64,000 nucleotides of DNA. Source: Oegoconia quadripuncta (Eukaryota > Arthropoda > Insecta > Lepidoptera > Autostichidae). Within the stretch, counting starts at the first letter, position 1; each line of letters begins with the position of its first letter. The notes beneath the pieces were generated by a model. That model did no database searches and was not told the DNA's origin. It saw only the letters and a list, made by a program, of their open reading frames with translations. The position numbers were made by a program, and so were the translations under genes. This document shows positions 1-10,061 of the stretch, in pieces. Where the stretch lies: NCBI GenBank assembly GCA_949316235.1, contig OX438748.1, positions 27,894,836-27,958,835 of the forward strand. The letters are read 5' to 3'.

Positions 1-354
1 GTACAAGTGGGACCATACATATTTGATAAGGGCTTTAATTGGATCCCTATCAAATCTACATTTAAGGATTCGAGGTGATTAGTATCGATTACAATAACCC
101 CTTTTAGTGTATTTTCATTTTTAACCGACTTCAATTAACGAGGAGGTTCTACGTTCATCTGCATTTATTATGTGTGTATCAACAATATTTTCGTCAATCG
201 TTGAAATTGAATTGAATTGAAGTAATTAGTTGTGCGATATAATGATTGTTGTGAGCTCTGAAGTCGGTTCTTTTACAAATTTTAACGGACCAATTACCAC
301 TTTGTCTTTAAATCTATACCTACCTACTTTTTATAATCCCGTGTACATAGGCCA
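1..354. other. Unannotated AT-rich DNA
   Basis: I see no gene, repeat of the families listed here, or strong motif. Short frames are broken by stops in all directions. Confidence 0.5.
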
Positions 355-665
355 CCAACTTGATATACATGGTGAAATTTAATTCGTGTAATTCCTGTAT
401 GCTGGTGACTCCATTACTGATTACGAAAAACTTTCCATTAGGAACCATAGACGAATTCAGTCGAAAATTATTGAACTTCCATACTAAAGTTGTTTCAGAA
501 GGTTCATTTTGATTGAATTCGACTATGGTTCCTTGGGGAAAGTTGTTCGTAATCAAGAATGTTGTGTGCAATAAATGATAAATAAATAAATAAATAAAAT
601 AAATAAATGTCATCACCAGTTAACGGGAATTACACTAATTCAAATTCACCCTGTATAACATAAAA
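355..665. repeat. Diverged palindromic (MITE-like) element
   Basis: Two halves are imperfect reverse complements. Around 418-470 and 505-557 both sides carry the block GGAACCATAG next to a CGAATTCA-type stretch. Farther out, 361-410 matches the complement of about 607-660, including GTGTAATTCC and CTGGTGA blocks. An (AAAT)n run near 578-607 interrupts the right arm. The arrangement suits an old inverted-repeat DNA transposon remnant. I do not recognise the family. Confidence 0.45.
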
Positions 666-1162
666 CCACCACAAACTTTTATGGCCCGCGTGGTAAGTCT
701 CACATACTAAAGGGAGAACGCTCTCCTCTCCAAGAGACTGTATGAAATGTATTATGTTCCATACCCTTTCAAAGAGTGAAAGGGAACTGTCAATTGTGGC
801 CACCTAATAGCCAATGTTTACATGATATCAACCACCAATGTGGCTTAACGAGTGCCTCAAATGAAACTTGAACTGTCTGTTTAACCAGCTCTGCGAAGTA
901 CAAAACACTCGTATGAAAAAGTTACTAGAGGTCAGACTTCCGAAGAATAACTTTGCTAATGGAAAACGAATAGTGACTGCACCACGAATGCTTCATCAGC
1001 ATGTTTTCAGTGATACTGATTCTAATGACCATCAAAGGTCTTATGCTCTTTTCGCCAGGAATCTGTTCAAAGAATCGAACCACCCAGAGCGACCCATGGG
1101 AAAACAATGATTGCTACTATTATATTTTTTGGAGAACCCTCACTTTATCAGTACTACCAGTG
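666..1162. other. Unannotated DNA
   Basis: Two overlapping short frames lie at 868-1243, but neither shows a recognisable domain or splice structure. I treat them as chance frames. Confidence 0.4.
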
Positions 1163-1412
1163 GAGTGTCGGTGGCTCAGTGGAGGAGACACGTCTTCCAA
1201 TTTGGGAGGTCCAGGTTCTACCCCCAGGCAGGCTATGTACTAATGAGTTTTTAAATTTAATTTAAATACCTATGTGCATTTATTCGACTGTTCTTAAATG
1301 GTGAATGAAAACATCGTGAGGAATCCTACATGCCTGAGAGATTAAAATAAAATCGAAGACATGTGAAGTCCCCAAGCCGTACTGGGCCAGCGTGGCGGAC
1401 TATGGCTCATAA
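1163..1412 (+). mobile_element. SINE family C copy, tRNA-derived head
   Basis: The left end carries an A-box-like stretch (GTCGGTGGCTCAGTGG) followed by a degenerate B box (GGTTCTACCCC). The body then has the family landmarks: ATGAGTTTTTAAATTTAAT, ACATCGTGAGGAA, ATGCCTGAGA and TGGGCCAGCGTGG. Other copies are at 19436, 28301, 44803 and 61580. The 3' end is truncated before the usual CCTGCAGTGGG segment. Confidence 0.7.
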
Positions 1413-1488
1413 TAACTCAATAATAACCGATGATGTGATCCTTACTGACTAACTTAAACACTTAAAGGATATCTTCTAAACTTGAGAA

Positions 1489-1494
1489 TTTATT
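1489..1494 (-). terminator. Poly(A) signal AATAAA for the diapausin-like gene
   Basis: The complement of TTTATT gives AATAAA about 170 nt downstream of the stop codon at 1664-1666. This is the usual distance for a short insect 3' UTR. It supports a complete transcription unit but is only a hexamer match. Confidence 0.5.
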
Positions 1495-1663
1495 TGGAAA
1501 AATAAACACGATGCTACATTATGAATTATGTTAGTAATTTATATAGGAACACGACATACATATTATTGTTGAAATTGAAATTATGAAAATCCATGTTGAC
1601 AGAAGCGTAAGGCTGTTATTCCACAGACGAGCGAGCAATTGTTGAAAATGATGGAACAAGTTT

Positions 1664-1873
1664 TTAGTATTTATAGCAAAACATTTCACCATTATCGTTG
1701 CAACTGGCAAAGCTATGGCCGTGAGCTTTGCAGCACTCGTCCTGTTCACGCTGGATTCTATCGCAGACCAAATCGCAAGGCCTAACTCTGTTCCACTGGG
1801 CTTCGACGTTGGAGATCACCATTGCAACAGCAAGGAACATCAGTAATATTGTGGTCTTGTTCAGGACACCCAT
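1664..1873 (-). CDS. Diapausin-like secreted cysteine-rich peptide
   Basis: This encodes a 69-residue precursor. Residues 1-25 form a signal peptide: a basic start (MGVLNK), a hydrophobic core at about 8-20, and a likely cut after VEA. The mature part is about 44 residues with six cysteines at 33, 37, 47, 48, 58 and 66, i.e. C-X3-C-X9-CC-X9-C-X7-C. The PCDLVC start, the ECCKAHG block and the MFCY end match the diapausin family, known from beetles and moths. Family members are small three-disulfide haemolymph peptides, reported as antifungal and as N-type calcium-channel blockers in vitro. The open frame continues upstream to 2053, but I chose the ATG at 1873 because only it starts with a signal peptide; the longer frame crosses the promoter. 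No intron is needed. A TATA box lies upstream and AATAAA downstream. Host defence is inferred from the family. Confidence 0.85.
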   Translation of the reverse strand: MGVLNKTTILLMFLAVAMVISNVEAQWNRVRPCDLVCDRIQREQDECCKAHGHSFASCNDNGEMFCYKY

Positions 1874-1960
1874 TTTGTGGTATGTAGAAATTGAAGCACA
1901 ATTAGAAGTGACGTATCTGTCTGTATTGAGTGAAGTGTATAGGACAGACTTTCCGCCGGT

Positions 1961-1967
1961 ATTTATA
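1961..1967 (-). promoter_or_regulatory. TATA box (TATAAAT) of the diapausin-like gene
   Basis: On the minus strand TATAAAT lies in a GC-rich flank, about 90 nt upstream of the chosen ATG. A TCACT stretch near 1929-1933 could be the initiator, about 36 nt downstream, slightly farther than ideal. The arrangement implies a short 5' UTR of roughly 60 nt. Confidence 0.55.
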
Positions 1968-2057
1968 CGCCGCGCCGTTTGAACCAAATCCAAAATCGGG
2001 TAATTCTTATACAATTTAGAAAATTCGACAATAATTCTAAATAGTAAAAACATACAT

Positions 2058-2312
2058 ACATAAAGTCACGACCTGTATAAATATATAATATAAATAGGGT
2101 GATTAGAGATATCCCAAATTAAAGCGTTAGTGTGTTCCGAACATGAAAAGATTAACGATTGAAATATGTGGACGTTCACCCGTGAATCCCATTGGCGTGT
2201 GTCCATCGTCGTTAAAACGTGCAAATCTATAGGTGTTTTTTTGGGTGGAAAGTCCATTAGTCGCCTTTTATGACACCAACGGGAAGAGATGGGTAGGTTC
2301 TATTATTTTTAC
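2058..2312 (+). repeat. Interspersed repeat family E copy
   Basis: Shared landmarks are AAGTCACGACC at the start, then GAGATATCCCAAA, a GTCGTTAAAACGTGCA block, GGTGGAAAGTCC, TTAGTCGCC and GGGAAGAGATGGGT. Other copies are at 8817, 15806, 46346, 53098 and 58190. It has no tRNA-like head and no coding capacity. Class unknown, possibly a SINE or MITE. Confidence 0.6.
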
Positions 2313-2410
2313 GTGTATCAGTAAAAAATATCTCAACAAGGACATTCGTCATCTTAGTGCAGGTATTGTAAGTCAGCGTTAAACATTATACATAGGTACG
2401 AGTAAGTAAT

Positions 2411-2690
2411 GTTTTTTTTTTTATGGTTAACTGGATACGCGTTTGACCACAATCTCACGTGATGGGAACATGAAGCACGCGATCTCAGTAGATGCCTATT
2501 CACCCTGCTCTTGAAGATCCCAAGGTTGTAGGATTCAGGAAAGACTGACGCCGGAAGGGAGTTCCATGCCTTGGCTGTTCGCATAATGAATGAAGAGTCG
2601 AACCGCTTAGTGCGAATGTTCGGTATGTTAACTACATATGGGTGGAATCCCTCCCCGCGCCTAGTAGTCCGAAGATGAAATGTCATAATG
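2411..2690 (-). pseudogene. 3' end of a non-LTR retrotransposon (Jockey/CR1-like ORF2 tail)
   Basis: On the minus strand an open frame encodes a reverse-transcriptase C-terminal tail with FHLRTTRRGEGFHPYVV, SSFIMRTAKAWNSLPASVFP and FKSRVNRHLL. This is typical of many lepidopteran LINEs. The sequence ends in a short 3' UTR and an oligo(A) run (T-run at 2411-2420). The element is 5'-truncated at about 2690, as is usual for LINEs. Related copies lie at 27076 and 8096. Confidence 0.75.
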
Positions 2691-2779
2691 CTTTAATTTG
2701 TTTATATATATTTCTAAAAATGATTGTAATGCAATTACAGAGATATTAATATTCATACTTACAAATAAAAAATATCTTC

Positions 2780-3107
2780 TAGAAGGCTGCCGTGCAGCAA
2801 CGTGCCAAAAGGTAGACGGCGTTCCCTCTTTGGATTGCCAAGCTGATGCGCTGGTAAAGCTACCTGCCTTCTGTTCACCAAAAATTTCTACTAAACGGGC
2901 CGAGAGGTTTTCAAGCCTTTGAGCGCCACGCCGGTCACCGGTGACCGGAAAACAATTGATTTTCAATTGTGTCTGCGTCGCGGCAGTTAACGTGTTAACC
3001 AATCGGCGCGCTTCTGGCCCCCACGGTACCATGGTCTCAACACCAATAGGCGTAAATACGTAAGCCTGATTTAAACTTCCGTATTTGCGCCGCTTGTTGA
3101 TGTCCAA
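2780..3107 (-). pseudogene. LINE ORF2 C-terminal fragment with a PWGPEA motif
   Basis: The frame reads RRKYGSLNQAYVFTPIGVET, then PWGPEARRLV, RLVEIFGEQKAGSF and a degraded end. This order (K-Y-x-L, F-x-P-x-x-V-E-T, W-G-P, L-T-G-E) resembles the region after the reverse transcriptase in some animal LINE proteins. That assignment is from memory of the motif, not a search. The first residues run into unrelated sequence. A second, more decayed copy lies at 5850-6000. Confidence 0.45.
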
Positions 3108-5060
3108 CTATATACAATAAAAGTAAAACAATGACGATTGGTTTATAATTGATACAGCAAACTGCAAAAGATAAAGTCCAAGGTTACGGCCGTCCGAAGC
3201 TATTTTCGTTAGAGATATAGATAGAGAGGTAAAGCCTTTATCTGTTTTTAAAGTTCCATGTAAATGTATTTTAGCTTATACATTTTGATACACAGATACA
3301 CAGAGCAAGGTAAGTTATAAAATTGTATTAGTTGTATACTTTTATATATATAAAAAAAAAGAAAAGAAAATGATCACGTGGGTTTCTTGCACCGCTTCTT
3401 TTCCCACAGATGATTTCCCTTTCCGAAGCGGTGGTAGCTTGGACATACTGACTGACCGAAAAATGCTTAGCCCTATTTTTATTTTCAATAGATTTAAATT
3501 CACATTCAACAAATGATATCATGTATCTTACCTTGAAATAAAATGCTTCGAGTTTGAGTTTGGTAACGTATGTGTGCTGCAGGATATGTGTCAGACGAGT
3601 CGCCAGCTAGTCAGTTACTAATTTAAGCCGTCACGGACTTGGTTTAACGATTGTTAAACCAGTCGATTGATTGCCAACATTTAATACAACGGGGACCGAC
3701 TATTTAACTTGCCCTACGAAGCACGGAAACACTCAAATGATAAAAGATAGATAAAACATTTATTTGCATCTTTCTACACACACTCAAATTTTACATATGA
3801 AAAAATCCAACTAAAACAATAAAACACAAGTACAGAAACATCAAATACATATGATGTGTGTGCCGCAGTATACAATGAAATTACAATGGGACCAACTCGA
3901 CGGTATCCCCTTTCATTTACAAAAAGAACCATGTGAATCAACCGCCAAATCTCGGAGATATCGGTGTACATACATAAAAAAATAAAAAAATACGCCCCGA
4001 ATACAGAACCTCCTCCTTTTTTGAAGTCGTTTAAAAAGGCTAAAAATAGATTTTTCTTATATTTTAAAATGTTCATACCTATGCCAGAATAACCCTCCAA
4101 ATAATCCAGTTTTACTTTATGATTGGTATAAACGTTTTACCAAATTCAATATTGTTGTTCCATTGCATTGTATTAACTAACTGATAAAAACTTAGGTACT
4201 CATTATCAAAAAAGTTAAGGTGAAATTAAACTCCAAACTCTAAAAACATTTAAGGCAGCGAAAAACGTGTGACCTTCCCAGCCCACCTATGCCCAGCTGG
4301 ATTGAGGTGTTTTGTACGAAAGGGGCGGGACAGCTCTGGCCAGGGTCAAAACAGAACACGGATCACCACACCAACTTATTTATTGGATGAAACAGGTCGT
4401 ACAGAGGATCGAAAGGGGCTTAAAACTAAAAAAATAACTATTGAGATGTAAAAAAATGATAAGACTAACGGTGCGACTGAGTTGAAATCTGGAAATTAAT
4501 GTGCCAAAAAAAGGATCCGTCATTTCATCAGTCAGTCAGTTAGTTTAAAATTTCGAATTTGAACTCCAATAACCCAAACCCACCAATGAGTATCAGCTCA
4601 AAAAAACGACACCGTTACAGTTGTTTTGGCTACTATAAGAATATATTTTTCATGTCATGGCAAGACATATGAACAAAAATCTAATCTAGTGGAAAGTGAT
4701 TACCAACGCCCATGACACCTATGAAATAAATTTCGAAAATTTCATCTAAATTAGGTAAAACACGAAAAACAGACCTCATACATATTCATATTATCTTATG
4801 ATGAAATATTTATAGCTTTGACCCGAAAAGACGGATGTACCTACACCAACTAAACTAAAACCTTTGGAGTGGTGCCGTTGCAACGTACCGTTCCAGGGAG
4901 AAAGAGACAGTACTACTTGTTATATTTATGTATATTTATGTATAATAATAAATATATTTATGGTTCTGTACAATGTACACTGAATATAAAGTTTCTATGT
5001 CTATGTCTACTTTAAAACTGGTTTTAGTTTAGTTTGTGTACATCCGAATCGACACCAGTG
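3108..5060. other. Unannotated AT-rich DNA
   Basis: I see no supported gene. There are small palindromes (for example GGTTTAAC / GTTAAACC near 3643-3662) and scattered stop-filled frames. Frames at 3774-4100 and 4269-4451 have no recognisable domain. Confidence 0.45.
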
Positions 5061-5063
5061 AAA

Positions 5064-5303
5064 AAAAACCCCAACACATTTTGGGGGACTGGCTATCTTA
5101 TCTCTGACAACCGGAACACAACAATGCCATTAACATTGCTGCTTGGCGGCAGATTTAGATAAGATGGTGGTAGCTAGCCAGGCGGACATTTAAAATGGCC
5201 TACCACCAACTAAACCGAGTACATAAACATGTACCCCGCTGGGGATCGAACCCGCGACCTTCGAATCGTAAACCCAATGTTGTTTTCATTGAGCCACGGA
5301 GGC
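5064..5303 (-). mobile_element. SINE family A copy, 3' truncated
   Basis: Read on the minus strand it begins with a tRNA-like head (GCCTCCGTGGCTCAATG as A box; GGTTCGATCCC as B box). It continues through TGGTGGTAGG, CTAGCTACCACCATCTTATC and GTTGTGTTCCGGTTGTCAGA to the CAAAATGTGTTGGGG zone. The usual tail is missing here. A tail piece in the opposite orientation (GGTGTGATTGAGGTCAAGTA) abuts it at 5310-5340, so a second copy or a rearrangement lies at this junction. Confidence 0.8.
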
Positions 5304-5340
5304 GTCTTCAGGTGTGATTGAGGTCAAGTACTAACCTTTT

Positions 5341-5849
5341 AAGACATTGCTATATGTATAAAATATTTGTCATTTTACGCCTACAGGTATGTGCAAGTTT
5401 TAGGTAGGTACTTGATAACTACTCTCGAATATTCAAAGCTGACCATGCGAGAAACAGGGAGCGCCCAATTAAATTCCTGCTATTTTGAGCGTTTGGCTCG
5501 AAGACTTATTAATGCTATGTAGATGGCCGTACTTTCCTCGGGATTCACCACTGTCCTCGACTTGCGAAACGTAAGTGAAATAGAAGTTATAGGCATTAGG
5601 TAGTTTATTTTTTTTTTTCAAAACATACACGCCGGCTGGTGATTGATATGCGACTGGCCGGATTTGTAGGGTCCTGCGTATCATGCGAAATTTATTGGGA
5701 ACTCATATTTTCTCCAGGTTGCTAATAATTATACAATTATTTCGAGACTTTTCAATTTTTTTTTAAGTACACAAAGAATTTTGTACATATTTACAAAAAC
5801 GAAACAGTTAATACACATTTACAAATTAAAAATTTGTCTCAGATCTTGC
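5341..5849. other. Unannotated DNA
   Basis: The frame at 5469-5684 on the minus strand has no recognisable domain. Nothing else is supported. Confidence 0.4.
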
Positions 5850-6000
5850 TGAAATGGAAGGGTGCCATAGAGGCTGTTACTTAGCCTCTGAGCGAAATAG
5901 AAGCTAGCCCTCCGATCATTTGAAGCTACGATCAGACGCTCAGCTATCTCTCGAAAAAGACAATGAGCGCCTGGCCCCCAAGGCCCAAGGGTGTAATTTG
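5850..6000 (-). pseudogene. Decayed LINE C-terminal fragment (PWGPGA motif)
   Basis: One minus-strand frame reads TLGPWGPGAHCLFREIAERL followed by FYFAQRLSNS. It shares the W-G-P and L-x-Q-R-L-S spacing with the fragment at 2780-3107. There is no start codon and flanking frames are broken. I infer an old retrotransposon piece. Confidence 0.4.
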
Positions 6001-6099
6001 TTCAAGTGTTTATATTATTTATTTTATTTAATTGTGTTATTATGTGTAATAGGCTACAAGCGCGACCGTCAAAAATAACACAACGTTTATTCGATGAGG

Positions 6100-6330
6100 G
6101 ACCCGGAAACCCCAACACATTTGCGGGACTGGCTATTTTATCTCTGACAACCGGAACACAACAATGCTATTAACATTGCTGTAAGATTTAGATAGGATGG
6201 TGGTAGCGAGCCAGGCGGACATTTAAAATGCCCTACCATCAACCAAACTGAACATGTACCCCGCTGGGGATCGAATCCACGACCTCCGATTCGTAAACCC
6301 TATGGTGTTTACATTTAGCCACGGAGGCGG
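6100..6330 (-). mobile_element. SINE family A copy, 3' truncated
   Basis: The head (tRNA-like, at the right end), the inner GTAGCGAGCCAGG block and the AACCCCAACACATTTG zone match family A. The tail beyond GGGTC is absent. Confidence 0.8.
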
Positions 6331-7228
6331 TTAAAATATGCCCTATTTTTTTCTTTATGGTGAAAAAACTCATCCAGTATAAATATTTACGTATGACTAT
6401 GCTAAATTTATTTATTTAGTTCATCAAAAAGAAAGAAAGTATAATTACATCCAAACCCGTGATCCAGACATTGACATCTTCCACGACTCGTTTAGCAGCT
6501 TCAAACCGAAGCTGCAGACTTCGTCAATTAAGTAGCGATCAGTCTTTTCGTTTGATCTCTATATTCATTAGGTTATTATTTGAATTTGGTAAGTGTTATG
6601 TACACCGTAATTGTCACATATATTAGAAATAATTATATCTACAAATTTTCTGAAATTGTATAAATATATGTGATGTGGTTGTACTATTATAAATAAATAA
6701 ATAAAATAAATAAAACGGTTTTCTTATTTATTAGCTTTCTTTAGATTACTAAATAAAGTAAAGTTTACTAAACAAAATAAATCATAAATAAATAAAATGT
6801 AACGACTGTCAGTTTCCCGAAAATAAATAAATAAAAATAAAATAAAAAAAAACAAACCACATTGTGTTAAAAGCTAATTACAGGCGGGACAGTTTTTCTG
6901 TTGTTGAAGTAAGTTGTTTCTAAAGGGATTTGTCTCCCGTCACGATCTGAGACTAATTAATTCGGGACAATTAGATCACGATAGAGTGTTAAGATAGTGG
7001 GACAATAAAATTGTATTTAGAGATATTGCATTTGTTTTAAATGAATCATAAATAAATAAATATTTGGGACACCTACACCAATCGTCTAATTTTTATTAAG
7101 TAATATTTATTTTCTTATTTTTATTTCCATTTATTTGTGTGCATATATTCCCTTCATTATTGTTATTATCCTATGTCGGATTTGCTGGAAGATATATCTT
7201 TTAGGGATAAACTCGCGTTTAGGATATA
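6331..7228. other. AT-rich DNA with ATAAATA runs
   Basis: Several (AAATA)n/(ATAAAT)n tracts occur at about 6691-6712, 6780-6850 and 7045-7062. No gene is supported. Confidence 0.5.
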
Positions 7229-7330
7229 CATACATACATACATACATACATACATACATACATACATACATACATACATAAAGTCACGCTTGTTTCCCGT
7301 AGGGGTAGGCAGAGACCACAGACGTTATGG
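7229..7330 (+). repeat. (CATA)n microsatellite joined to repeat family G tail
   Basis: About 13 CATA units (7229-7280) lead into AAGTCACGCTTGTTTCCCGT and AGGGGTAGGCAGAGACCACA. The same join of a CATA/TATG tract with this motif is seen at 48888, 20047 (minus), 35031 (minus) and 54545 (minus). The microsatellite is therefore part of, or seeded by, an interspersed repeat. Confidence 0.6.
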
Positions 7331-7401
7331 ATATCTTATTTATTAATGACCAAGTATCGTTGTAATTGCTTTTATGTATACAATAAAGTGTCATAATAGT
7401 A

Positions 7402-7534
7402 ATAAACATAAATATTTATATAAACATCCATGACTCGGGAATAAATGTTCGTATTCATCACACAAACATTTACTCGTCGCGTAAACCACAACCGATGATT
7501 TCGCTGACAACTATCCACTACACCAATCGGTCGT
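7402..7534 (-). mobile_element. SINE family B2 copy, truncated
   Basis: The minus strand reads CGACCGATTGGTGTAGTGGA, then a decayed B-box zone, TGTGTGATGAATACGAACAT and CCCGAGTCATGGATG. The 3' half is lost. Confidence 0.65.
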
Positions 7535-7771
7535 AAAATGAGTTCCAAGTTCTGAGACACTTTCTAAAATATAACGAAATAACTATAAATAGAAAATTTA
7601 GAATACCCCCGAGATATAAAGATAATCTTCCTAACTAACTATTTTAAAATATAAATATCTTAAAAACTGATTAATCGATATCCATCAAACATGGCTCCTA
7701 AACCATCTCACAAACACTAGCTCCTAATAAAAAAACTGCTGTCAAATCTGTTCACTCATTTTATCTCTCAT

Positions 7772-8054
7772 AGGGTTTACGAACCGGAGGTCGCGGGTTC
7801 GATCTCCCAGCAAAGTATATGTTTATTACTCGGTTTGGTTGGTGGTAGGGTATTTAAAATGTCCGCCTGGCTAGCTACCACCATCATCGTAACAGGAATG
7901 TTACAGCATTGTTGTGTTCCGGTTGTCAGAGATAAGATAGCCAGTTCCACAAATATTTGGGTTTCCGTATCAGTACGCTTCCACCTATAACCTCATCTTC
8001 ACCTAACATCAGGTGAGATTGAGGTCACGGGCTAACCCTTTGTGCATAAAAAAA
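7772..8054 (+). mobile_element. SINE family A copy, 5' truncated
   Basis: The head begins inside the tRNA-like part (GGAGGTCGCGGGTTCGATCT). It continues through the full body to GAGGTCACGGGCTAACCC and an oligo(A) tail. The A box is missing. Confidence 0.8.
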
Positions 8055-8095
8055 GATAGATTTCAAACTTAACACCACTCTTTGCAACTGGGTTA

Positions 8096-8210
8096 AACGC
8101 CCAAACTTTGGGATCTTCAAGAGCAGTGTAAATAGGCATTCTGGTCTCTTTTCATCAGTTGAGATTGTGGTCAAACGCATATGCGTTTAATTATAATAAA
8201 AGACTAGACC
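8096..8210 (+). pseudogene. LINE 3'-terminal remnant
   Basis: The end of the same LINE family as 2411-2690: CTTTGGGATCTTCAAGAGCA, a decayed AGGCATT stretch, and GAGATTGTGGTCAAACGC before an A-rich end. It is too short to keep a frame. Confidence 0.55.
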
Positions 8211-8469
8211 GCTGCACCTTAATTAATCGCGTTATACCTATTATGGCCATGATATAGTGTAACGGAAATATATAAAGACCCTACATCTTAAAGTACTTCC
8301 AGGTCCAATTCTGTGCAGTCAACTTTTTTTGTCATTCCTCAATAAAGCCAAAATAATAAAATGACACTGCATTTTGCACCTTATCGCAATTAATTAACAT
8401 AATGCAATCAACACAATACTATCACCAACGATGTTTTCCGGTTAAGATAGGAAATTAATTAGGAGAAGC
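8211..8469. other. Unannotated DNA
   Basis: Nothing recognised. Confidence 0.4.
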
Positions 8470-8790
8470 ACTCGTGATGCAGTCGCATTTGCTATTCGTT
8501 TTCGATTTGCTAAGTTAAGCAATGTCTGGCGCGGTTGATCCAAGGACTGATCCCTGGATGGGTGACCATTAGTGGCATTTTAATTGACGTGTTTCCGTCC
8601 TTCGGAGGGCATATTAAATGGACGGTCACGGTTGTTTTCAATTTCGGTGGTCTACAGGACCGGGTTAGAAACACTGACTATCTGACACAAATCCCACAAT
8701 GGGCCAGCGTGGTGGATTATGGGCCATACGCTGCCCCAGTGAGAGGAGGTTGTCTCCAACGGTAGGTACGCTGAACGACTCATTAAAGGA
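8470..8790 (+). mobile_element. 5S-rRNA-like SINE (family D)
   Basis: CTAAGTTAAGCAATGTCTGG, then CTGATCCCTGGATGGGTGAC, resembles the middle and 3' part of 5S rRNA (GTTAAGCAACGTC ... CTTGGATGGGTGACC). The body follows with CCTTCGGAGGGCAT and CACGGTTGTTTTCAAT, then a tail similar to family C (CACAATGGGCCAGCGTGG). A second copy starts at 63478. I infer a 5S-derived SINE; a chance likeness to part of 5S rRNA is less likely because the two copies share it. Confidence 0.5.
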
Positions 8791-8816
8791 CATACATGAC
8801 AAAATCAAACGTAGGT

Positions 8817-8906
8817 ATATAACGTCACGATCTTTATCCCAAATGGGGTGGTATCAGGTATCCCAAAAAAAGCGTTTGGGTATTCCAAATTTTAAAAGTT
8901 TAATCC
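8817..8906 (+). repeat. Repeat family E copy, 3' truncated
   Basis: ACGTCACGATCTTTATCCCA, AATGGGGTGGTA and CGTTTGGGTATTCCAAA match family E. The copy stops where SINE A at 8907 begins. Confidence 0.6.
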
Positions 8907-9234
8907 TTTTTTTTATGCGCAACAGGTTGGTACTTGACCTCAATCACACCTGATGTTGAGTGAAGATGAGGTCGAAGGTGGAGGCGTACTGACCTGGAAA
9001 CCCCAACACATTTGGGGGACTGGCTGTCTTATCTCTGACAACCGGAACACAACAAGGCCATTAACATTGCGGCTTGGCAGCAGATTTGGATAAGATGGTG
9101 GTAGCTAGCCAGGTGGACATTTAAAATGCCCTACCACCAACCAAACCGAGTACTTAAACATGTACCCCGCTGGGGATCGAAGCCGCGACCTCCGAATCGA
9201 AAACCCAATGTTGTTTACATTGAGCCACGGAGGC
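8907..9234 (-). mobile_element. SINE family A, near full length
   Basis: On the minus strand all parts are present: head with A and B boxes at 9170-9234, the body, and the tail (GTGTGATTGAGGTCAAGTAC) ending in an oligo(A) run. It is one of the best copies for defining the family, about 330 bp long. Confidence 0.85.
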
Positions 9235-9580
9235 GGATGAAATAACATCCACGGTCCACCTTTCGAAATATACAAAAATCCACACAGACCTGTCCTCTCT
9301 CCCGTCCCGTGTCCCGTGTCTTCACCCCTGGGTGAGCCCATCGCCATTAGGTACAATACAGTGTGCAGTATACATGAAAATCTATTAAGTATAGATTTCT
9401 AAACTTTATTAAATTATTAATAATTTTAGCATAGCTTCGTATACTCTTATAATATGGGATAAGTCCGCCGTTGTACTTAAGTTTAAGTACATAATCGTAA
9501 CAGCAAGAGGCAATACATTAATTTTATAGAGATACAGCGTTTATCTAAGTAACCTGTATCTATGTAAAATTAATAATAAA
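9235..9580. other. Unannotated DNA
   Basis: The open frame across 9105-9356 is a reading through SINE A and its flank, not a gene. Confidence 0.4.
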
Positions 9581-9841
9581 TATCCTTGGACGTACACACA
9601 ATGCCATCTAGTTCCACATTAAGCAACTATCTATGCTTGTGTTGTGGATACCAGATGGTTGATATACTACATAAATATTTTTTTTTGTACATAAATACTT
9701 ATTATAAATGAAAACATCCGTAACTCGGGTATACACGTGTCTGTATTCATCATACAAACACACTTCCCCTAGCGGGATTCGAACCCGCGACCTTTTGGTA
9801 TAGTGGTCAGAGTTTCTAACCACTACACCAAACAGGTCGTC
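9581..9841 (-). mobile_element. SINE family B, near full length
   Basis: The minus strand reads a tRNA-like head (TTTGGTGTAGTGGTTAGAA; B box GGTTCGAATCCC), then TGATGAATACAGACA, CCGAGTTACGGATGTTTTC, ATATCAACCATCTGGTATCC and GGAACTAGATGGC, and ends in an ATTTATT-rich 3' end. Confidence 0.85.
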
Positions 9842-10061
9842 TGTTAATTAATGTATTGCCTTTTTGTACAATAAGCGTTTACAAACAAATTTACAAACTC
9901 TTTTGTTTGTTTATTAATTAATCGAATGTCTTGAAACTTGCCACACTAATTAGATCCCCTTGTCAATAACCATATCAACTTCGGGTTCCAAATCCTCAAA
10001 CACGATGCTGCAAAACCTACTTCCCAAACCGATAATAATAAATAACAATAATAATAAATTA

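Noticed and set aside
1664..2053. 129-residue version of the diapausin-like frame
   Set aside because: The extra 60 residues cover the TATA box and 5' UTR and lack protein-like features. The ATG at 1873 starts a signal peptide.
5220..5260. tRNA-like B boxes (GGTTCGATCCC and similar) here and in about 35 other places
   Set aside because: Each is the head of a SINE with a shared body downstream. No cloverleaf with a proper acceptor stem is seen, so none is called a tRNA gene.
7229..7280. Regular CATA tract considered as part of a CRISPR-like or satellite array
   Set aside because: A simple tetranucleotide microsatellite without spacers; the organism is eukaryotic.
9105..9356. 83-codon frame and similar ones across SINEs (17805, 18195, 31300, 61564)
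   Set aside because: They read through SINE bodies or mixed flank and have no independent support.
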